Source: DASRBN01 sp035294305
Lineage (GTDB): Bacteria; Chloroflexota; Ktedonobacteria; Ktedonobacterales; Ktedonobacteraceae
Length of the DNA: 64,000 nt
Reading direction: 5' to 3'
Assembly (NCBI GenBank): GCA_035294305.1
Contig: DATGLD010000048.1
Coordinates: forward strand, 310,001 to 374,000
Positions 59,831-64,000 of this stretch are shown here, piece by piece. Position numbers and translations under genes: made by a program. A model generated the notes under the pieces. That model was given only the letters and a program-made list of their open reading frames with translations. It did not search any database and was not told the origin of the DNA. Positions within the stretch are counted from its first letter, which is position 1; every line of letters starts with the position of its first letter.

Positions 59831-59930
59831 ATGATCGACTTTGACAAATAATCAGGTAATCCGTGCTGGGGCCGATCAATCGGCGGTGGGCACAATCAAT
59901 CGGCCCCTACGGCTTCGCCGTTTGTGGCCG
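59831..59930 (+). repeat. dispersed palindromic repeat R1, copy 7
   Basis: ATGATCGACTTTGACAAATA at the left, then GGGGCCGATCAATCGGCGGT, CAATCAATCGGCCCCTACGG and CTTCGCCGT. It ends about 10 bp before the stop of the propeller gene. Confidence 0.65.
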
Positions 59931-59940
59931 TTCTGATACT

Positions 59941-61143
59941 CTATCCATAATATTCAATGAGCGTGTCATAGGCGTATTGCGAAGTATTGAAATATTCGCC
60001 GACGGCCCAGAGGGTTCCTGAAATGGCAATGACTGCGGAGAGACCGTTGTATGTTTTGCTGATGTTGGGGCTTTTGACAATGCTCCACTTCGTGCCATTC
60101 CAGTGTTCAGTCAGGGTAAAAACGGGGGGAACATGTGTATCGACTCCGACAGCCCAGATATTACGCGCCGAAATAGCTGCCACGCCGTAGAGTTGGCAGA
60201 AGTCCGTACCGGCGTTCGGGCTGGGAATAATGCTCCACTGCGTACCGTCCCAGTGTTCGATCAGCGTCTTATCTCTATTTAAATTGTTGTCGTAGTAGAA
60301 ACCCGCGGCCCAGATGTTATTGGCGGCGAGGACTGTCAGCCCTTCCAGAGAGCTGTTGCTGTTACTGGGATTGGGACTGGCGATGATACTCCATTGGGCG
60401 CCATCCCAGTGTTCAACCAGGGTGATGTATCCTGGAGTCTCGCCATAGCCAACGGCCCAGATGTTATTTTTGGAAACGGCGGCGACCGCGGTAAGAACAT
60501 TGATGCTCTCGCCGGTATTGGGACTGGAAACCAGTTTCCATTGCGAGCCGTTCCAATGTTCGACGAGGGTGAGGTTGCTGTTTTTGGAAATATCGAAGTA
60601 TGTTCCTACGGCCCAGATATCGTTCTGGGAGAGCGACCAGATGCCTTCGAGTTGATTGTCTGAGTTTCCGGCATTGGGGCTGGGGATAATGCTCCATTGG
60701 GCGCCATCCCAGTGTTCAATGAGCGTTCGTAGAACCCCATTTCTGGAGTATCCAACGGCCCAGACATTGGTGCTGGAAACGGCGGCCACTCCATTTAACT
60801 GGTTTTCTTCCTGACCATTATTCGGGCTGGCGACAACCTGCCAGCTTGTGCCATTCCAGTGTTCAACCAGAGTTTGAGGTATGAACTGTGGAGTATAGAA
60901 GACGCCAACCGACCAGATGTCGCCGGCAGAGACAGAGGAGACTGCAAGAAGATCACTGCCGGTAGTACCAACATTTGGGCTGGGAATCACTTGCCAGTGC
61001 TTTTGATTTTTAGAGATGCCGGAATGCGCGAGGGGGGAAGTCAGGCTTGCAGAGCTAGCTGCCAGCATATGGGCTGGCGGAAGAGCGAGTAGCAAGATAA
61101 GGACGAGTCCAGGCAGGGTGATAAGTGAGATGAGACGGTTCAT
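59941..61143 (-). CDS. secreted repeat beta-propeller protein
   Basis: A 400-residue exported protein. A signal peptide at about 1-28 is followed by seven repeats of roughly 50 residues, each of the form VAAVSxxNIWAVG, then TLVEHWDGxQWSIIPSPN. Regular W and EHW positions suggest a seven-bladed propeller. No catalytic site is evident, so a binding or surface role is likely. The ATG at 61143 follows GCAGGAGGTAATTACA. It lies between the two S53 peptidase genes in the same direction. Confidence 0.8.
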   Translation of the reverse strand: MNRLISLITLPGLVLILLLALPPAHMLAASSASLTSPLAHSGISKNQKHWQVIPSPNVGTTGSDLLAVSSVSAGDIWSVGVFYTPQFIPQTLVEHWNGTSWQVVASPNNGQEENQLNGVAAVSSTNVWAVGYSRNGVLRTLIEHWDGAQWSIIPSPNAGNSDNQLEGIWSLSQNDIWAVGTYFDISKNSNLTLVEHWNGSQWKLVSSPNTGESINVLTAVAAVSKNNIWAVGYGETPGYITLVEHWDGAQWSIIASPNPSNSNSSLEGLTVLAANNIWAAGFYYDNNLNRDKTLIEHWDGTQWSIIPSPNAGTDFCQLYGVAAISARNIWAVGVDTHVPPVFTLTEHWNGTKWSIVKSPNISKTYNGLSAVIAISGTLWAVGEYFNTSQYAYDTLIEYYG

Positions 61144-61183
61144 TGTAATTACCTCCTGCTTTCGCATGCGACGTTACCAGCGC

Positions 61184-61223
61184 GTGCCTGCAAGCTCATT
61201 TGAGACAATGAGCTTGCAGGCAC
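61184..61223 (-). terminator. hairpin after S53 peptidase copy 2
   Basis: A perfect 17-bp stem (GTGCCTGCAAGCTCATT, 61184-61200, and 61207-61223) with a 6-nt loop, between the S53 copy 2 stop and the propeller ATG. There is no T-tract, so termination is inferred from position and stem strength. Confidence 0.55.
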
Positions 61224-61253
61224 ATACAAGGATGGATACAGACTACGAACAGG

Positions 61254-62627
61254 CTATTTTCCGACCAGAGCATGAATGAGCTGCGCGGCGTCTGGCGTGC
61301 CCCAGCCGGTGACAAAGTCCCAACCGGGGCCACAGTTGTAGCCCTGAATGCCATCGTTACTATTGTTGCCTACTAGAATGTCGTGGTAGAGGGTGTTGTA
61401 TTGCGAACCGGCTCCCAGGGCATATAACTTCGGATTCAAGAAGCCGAGGGGATAGCCGGCAAAGTCGTTGGCATCGGCAATGATGCCGGCCCATTGAGGT
61501 GAACCTTCGCTGGTGCCACCGACGAAGTAGTAGCCGGACTGACCCGGTATGAAACTGGCATAAAACAGGATGGCCGTGCCGGGGTCGGCGTTGTAGGAGA
61601 TATCGGGCAGGCCACGATGGTTGTTCAACTGGCTCTGAATGGAGGGAGGCAGGTAGTTTACTTCGTAGTCTGGTTCCGCGAAGTACTGGCTGATGCCGCC
61701 ACCGGATCCGCTCCAGCCATTCTCAGATTGATAGTTGCCCTGGGTGTCGGCATAGAGGCTGGTACCGCCGACGGCTGTGACATAGGGGGATGACGCAGGA
61801 AAATTGACGGTGGGGAACGGGTAAATCTGGCCGTTGACGTCGGGATTGGCTACGCCGCTATCACCGGAGGAGGCAAAGACGGTGACGTTGTCCTGCGCGG
61901 CCTGTTGGTAGAAGGCCTCGAAGTTCTTCAGCACTATTTTGCCGGGTTTATTCGCGAAGAGGGTGTTTTCAGTCGTAGCCCAGCTCTGCGAGATAATATT
62001 GCCCAGGTGATGATTAAGGGCGTACTGTTCCAGGCTCAAAAATTTGGGCATACCCTGTACACCTTGCGTCTCGGCGACGGGACTGGTCATGAGGACGATA
62101 TTGGCCCCAGGTGCCATGGCATGCGCCCATTCGACATCCAGCGAAGTCTCTACGGCCCAGGAGACCATCGTGCCATCATTGGGATTGAAAGGGACGGTGC
62201 CAACGGGGTGAAGTATTTTGAACGAGGGCGGGTCTGGCAGCCCATAACCGGCGTCAAAGGTCTTCAAATCACTTTTTATGGTGGGACTGCCGAAAGAGTC
62301 GATGATGATAATGGTCTGCCCGGTCCCATCATATCCCGCATCCAGAATCGGATTGAGGTCATAGGCGGTGCGCATTTCCTGCGGGCTATAGCAAGGTATA
62401 CCGTATTGCTGGCGACACTGGGCATCGGTAGGTGGCGTCGCCGAATTCGGCGCAAAGAGCGTGGCCCGATGGCCATGATAGTTGATCGAGAACGGTTTGT
62501 GTTTCGCCGGGCTGCCGGACGCCGACACGGTGCCGGCAAGGACGGAGATGAGGCTGAGGGCGATGGTCAGGGCAAAGATCTCTCTTACAAAGCGGCCTCG
62601 TGGATGTTTGTCAGTCACGTATTTCAA
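61254..62627 (-). CDS. secreted S53 (sedolisin/kumamolisin-type) serine peptidase, copy 2
   Basis: About 457 residues, with the same layout as copy 1: a signal peptide (REIFALTIALSLISVLAGTVSASG), a short linker, then CYSPQEMRTAYDLNPIL. It has VETSLDVEWAHAMAPG (Glu, Asp), ASSGDSG and GGTSEGSP (Ser), and no prodomain. The start is taken as the TTG at 62627 after GGGGGAATAAAAA; the GTG at 62618 is an alternative. Signal peptides and linkers differ from copy 1 while catalytic domains are almost the same, so the duplication is older than the window's repeats or the domain is under conversion. Confidence 0.9.
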   Translation of the reverse strand: MKYVTDKHPRGRFVREIFALTIALSLISVLAGTVSASGSPAKHKPFSINYHGHRATLFAPNSATPPTDAQCRQQYGIPCYSPQEMRTAYDLNPILDAGYDGTGQTIIIIDSFGSPTIKSDLKTFDAGYGLPDPPSFKILHPVGTVPFNPNDGTMVSWAVETSLDVEWAHAMAPGANIVLMTSPVAETQGVQGMPKFLSLEQYALNHHLGNIISQSWATTENTLFANKPGKIVLKNFEAFYQQAAQDNVTVFASSGDSGVANPDVNGQIYPFPTVNFPASSPYVTAVGGTSLYADTQGNYQSENGWSGSGGGISQYFAEPDYEVNYLPPSIQSQLNNHRGLPDISYNADPGTAILFYASFIPGQSGYYFVGGTSEGSPQWAGIIADANDFAGYPLGFLNPKLYALGAGSQYNTLYHDILVGNNSNDGIQGYNCGPGWDFVTGWGTPDAAQLIHALVGK

Positions 62628-62688
62628 ATTTTTATTCCCCCTATGAATAGCTCTTCCAGAGGCGGAAGAGGGCAAATACAACAGCTTA

Positions 62689-62718
62689 AAGGTATCTCGC
62701 AGATTATGTGATTGTCAA
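62689..62718 (-). promoter_or_regulatory. promoter of S53 peptidase copy 2
   Basis: TTGACA (62718-62713), an 18-bp spacer and TACCTT (62694-62689) on the minus strand. The MITE at 62729-62855 ends exactly 10 bp upstream of the -35 box. Confidence 0.6.
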
Positions 62719-62728
62719 GAGGAATCAC

Positions 62729-62855
62729 CTGCCATCCACTCATAATTCTTGCAGCGGGCCTACGGCCCGTCAGGACGGGAGGGGAAGCAAGCGGGGACAC
62801 CCCGCACCCCGGCAGGGGTGAAACCCCTGCACCCCGAGTTATGAGTGGATGTCAG
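62729..62855. mobile_element. 127-bp MITE, copy 2
   Basis: The same ends (CTGMCATCCACTCATAA inverted) and interior as 29479-29605, with only a couple of substitutions. It is flanked by perfect 7-bp direct repeats GAATCAC (62722-62728 and 62856-62862), different from those of copy 1. That difference shows two independent insertions rather than a segmental duplication. Confidence 0.88.
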
Positions 62856-62875
62856 GAATCACCGGTTCATTCCCC

Positions 62876-63000
62876 TTGAATTTCCCAAAATTTCCTGGTA
62901 TACTTGCCATTAACCAATTAGTGTACAGAAAACACTTTTTTTATTTTGTCTGCGGACAAAGTGTTTTTTTTACACTTAAGTAAGTGTATTAAGTACACTT
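62876..63000 (+). promoter_or_regulatory. nadB promoter with an array of inverted AAGTGT half-sites
   Basis: TTGAAT (62876-62881), a 17-bp spacer and TATACT (62899-62904) form a good promoter. Downstream lie AAAACACTTT and AAAGTGTTTT (62929-62938, 62958-62967) around TTGTC/GACAA (62946-62959), then the palindrome ACACTTAAGTAAGTGT (62972-62987) and AAGTGTATTAAGTACACTT (62982-63000). The array ends just before the ribosome site, as expected for a repressor block. A NAD-responsive repressor is a guess. Confidence 0.6.
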
Positions 63001-63016
63001 ATTAAAGGAGAAAGTG

Positions 63017-64000
63017 ATGGCAAATGGCCAATCATATGATGTGGCGATAATCGGAGGCGGCATTGCTGGCCTCTCGGTCGCTTTGCGCCTGCCGGAGCAG
63101 ATGCGCGTTGCGCTTTTCACTAAGGGGCAACTGGGGGAGAGCAATACACGCTATGCACAGGGTGGGCTGGCAGTGGCATTGGGTGCTGACGATAACCCCG
63201 AATTGCATTTCCGGGATACGATTGCGGCAGGAGCGGGCCTTTGTGACGCGCAGGCAGTGCGCACCCTGGTTGAGGAGGCACCGGCAGCGGTGCGCTGGCT
63301 GATCTCGATGGGAGTGCAGTTTGATCGAGCGCACCCCGGCGATGAACACGCTACGAATGATGGATTGCTGCTGGGACGAGAGGCGGCGCATAGTCGCTGG
63401 CGCGTTCTGCACGCGGGCGGAGATGCTACAGGCGCGGAAATTGAACGCGCGCTGATGAAGGAGCTGCTTAAGCGTTCCTCGATTGTGCTGTACGAAGAAA
63501 CCTTTGTGAGTCGTCTGATAGTTGAAGATGGAGTTTGTGCGGGTCTGGAGGCAATAGATCGCGAGGGAAATGTTTTTACCGTAAAGGCAGGGGCAACGAT
63601 CCTGGCGAGCGGGGGTGCGGGTGGATTATGGCAGCATACCTCAAACCCGGCGGGCGCGACTGCGGATGGGTTGGCGTTAGCATGGCAGGCGGGCGCTGCT
63701 GTGACGGACCTGGAATTTATGCAGTTTCATCCGACGGTGCTGGTAGCCGGCGGTGGTTCGCACCTGATATCGGAGGCGGTACGCGGCGAAGGGGCTTACC
63801 TGCGCAATCACGCGGGTGAGCGCTTCATGCCGCGCTATTCGCCGTTGGCGGAGCTTGCGCCTCGCGATGTGGTTGCCCGTTCAATATTAAATGAGATGCT
63901 GGCCGAGGAGACAGATTGCCAGTATCTTGACCTGCGCCACCTGCCTGCGCAGCGCATGCACGAGCGTTTCCCCACCATTTCTGCCATCTGTCGCCGGTAT
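63017..64000 (+). CDS. nadB: L-aspartate oxidase (5' part, continues beyond the window)
   Basis: The first 328 residues of a flavoprotein that oxidises L-aspartate to iminoaspartate, the first step of bacterial NAD synthesis. It has DVAIIGGGIAGLSVALRLP (FAD site), TKGQLGESNTRYAQGGLAVAL, HAGGDATGAEIERAL, ATILASGGAGGLWQHTSNP and FMQFHPTVL, followed by the EAVRGEGAYLRN segment. This order fits NadB rather than succinate dehydrogenase flavoprotein; the full protein is usually about 530 residues. The ATG at 63017 follows AAAGGAGAAAGTG. nadA and nadC may follow outside the window. Confidence 0.93.
   Translation, partial: MANGQSYDVAIIGGGIAGLSVALRLPEQMRVALFTKGQLGESNTRYAQGGLAVALGADDNPELHFRDTIAAGAGLCDAQAVRTLVEEAPAAVRWLISMGVQFDRAHPGDEHATNDGLLLGREAAHSRWRVLHAGGDATGAEIERALMKELLKRSSIVLYEETFVSRLIVEDGVCAGLEAIDREGNVFTVKAGATILASGGAGGLWQHTSNPAGATADGLALAWQAGAAVTDLEFMQFHPTVLVAGGGSHLISEAVRGEGAYLRNHAGERFMPRYSPLAELAPRDVVARSILNEMLAEETDCQYLDLRHLPAQRMHERFPTISAICRRY

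Noticed and set aside
1..64000. tRNA, rRNA, CRISPR array, prophage or intact insertion sequence
   Set aside because: I looked for T-loop-like segments, direct repeat-spacer arrays, phage structural genes and transposase motifs and saw none. Only nonautonomous repeats are present.

Overview
The window looks like chromosome from a Ktedonobacteria-type Chloroflexota bacterium. This is an inference from gene content; no rRNA or other marker gene is present. The clues are large MalT-like LuxR regulators, a protein kinase fused to a STAND ATPase and a LuxR helix-turn-helix, a DUF2252 protein, many split-barrel flavin/F420-type proteins, secreted beta-propellers and sedolisins, moderate GC and loosely packed genes with repeat-rich intergenic DNA. 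I see no tRNA, rRNA, CRISPR array, prophage or intact transposase gene.

Layout. 0.2-7 kb: a membrane-anchored PQQ-type propeller, small hypothetical proteins, and a two-gene unit of an SCP2-like protein and a glycogen-debranching-type glycosidase. 7-24 kb: a signalling block with a LuxR/STAND regulator, a kinase-STAND-LuxR fusion, a lipoprotein, a soluble Ser/Thr kinase, DUF2252, a complete three-gene P450 electron chain (ferredoxin, reductase, P450), an ECF sigma factor and an orphan histidine kinase. A conserved motif of about 20 bp recurs, always in sense orientation, upstream of at least six transcription units of the first 21 kb (a seventh copy is weak), so these genes may form one regulon.

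24-40 kb: accessory metabolism, with a cupin, a CMD protein, a sialidase-like protein, a lone molybdopterin hydroxylase subunit, an allantoate/carbamoyl amidohydrolase, PPOX and DDN-like flavoproteins, a phospholipase D-like protein, an AhpD-like protein and an MFS transporter. At least two genes here are truncated next to copies of a dispersed palindromic repeat. 40.8-44.2 kb: an iron-sulfur flavoprotein followed by two paralogous membrane proteins, possibly a membrane redox module. 44.7-52.5 kb: a dienelactone hydrolase, a DeoR regulator and a glycerol-like catabolic cluster (FGGY kinase, APC permease, CoxG-like protein, two flavoproteins). 53.4-58.2 kb: two DUF5808 proteins bracketing HAD, Nudix and GNAT genes, then YjbQ and a cyanophycinase-like protein. 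58.3-62.7 kb: two near-identical secreted S53 peptidases around a repeat propeller. 63 kb to the end: the 5' part of nadB behind a dense array of inverted AAGTGT half-sites.

Four families of short repeats are visible. The clearest is a 127-bp MITE present twice, with 17-bp terminal inverted repeats and perfect 7-bp target duplications. Both copies lie exactly 10 bp upstream of a TTGACA -35 box. A second, about 100-bp family with degenerate terminal repeats has seven copies between 24 and 60 kb, several of them touching truncated genes.
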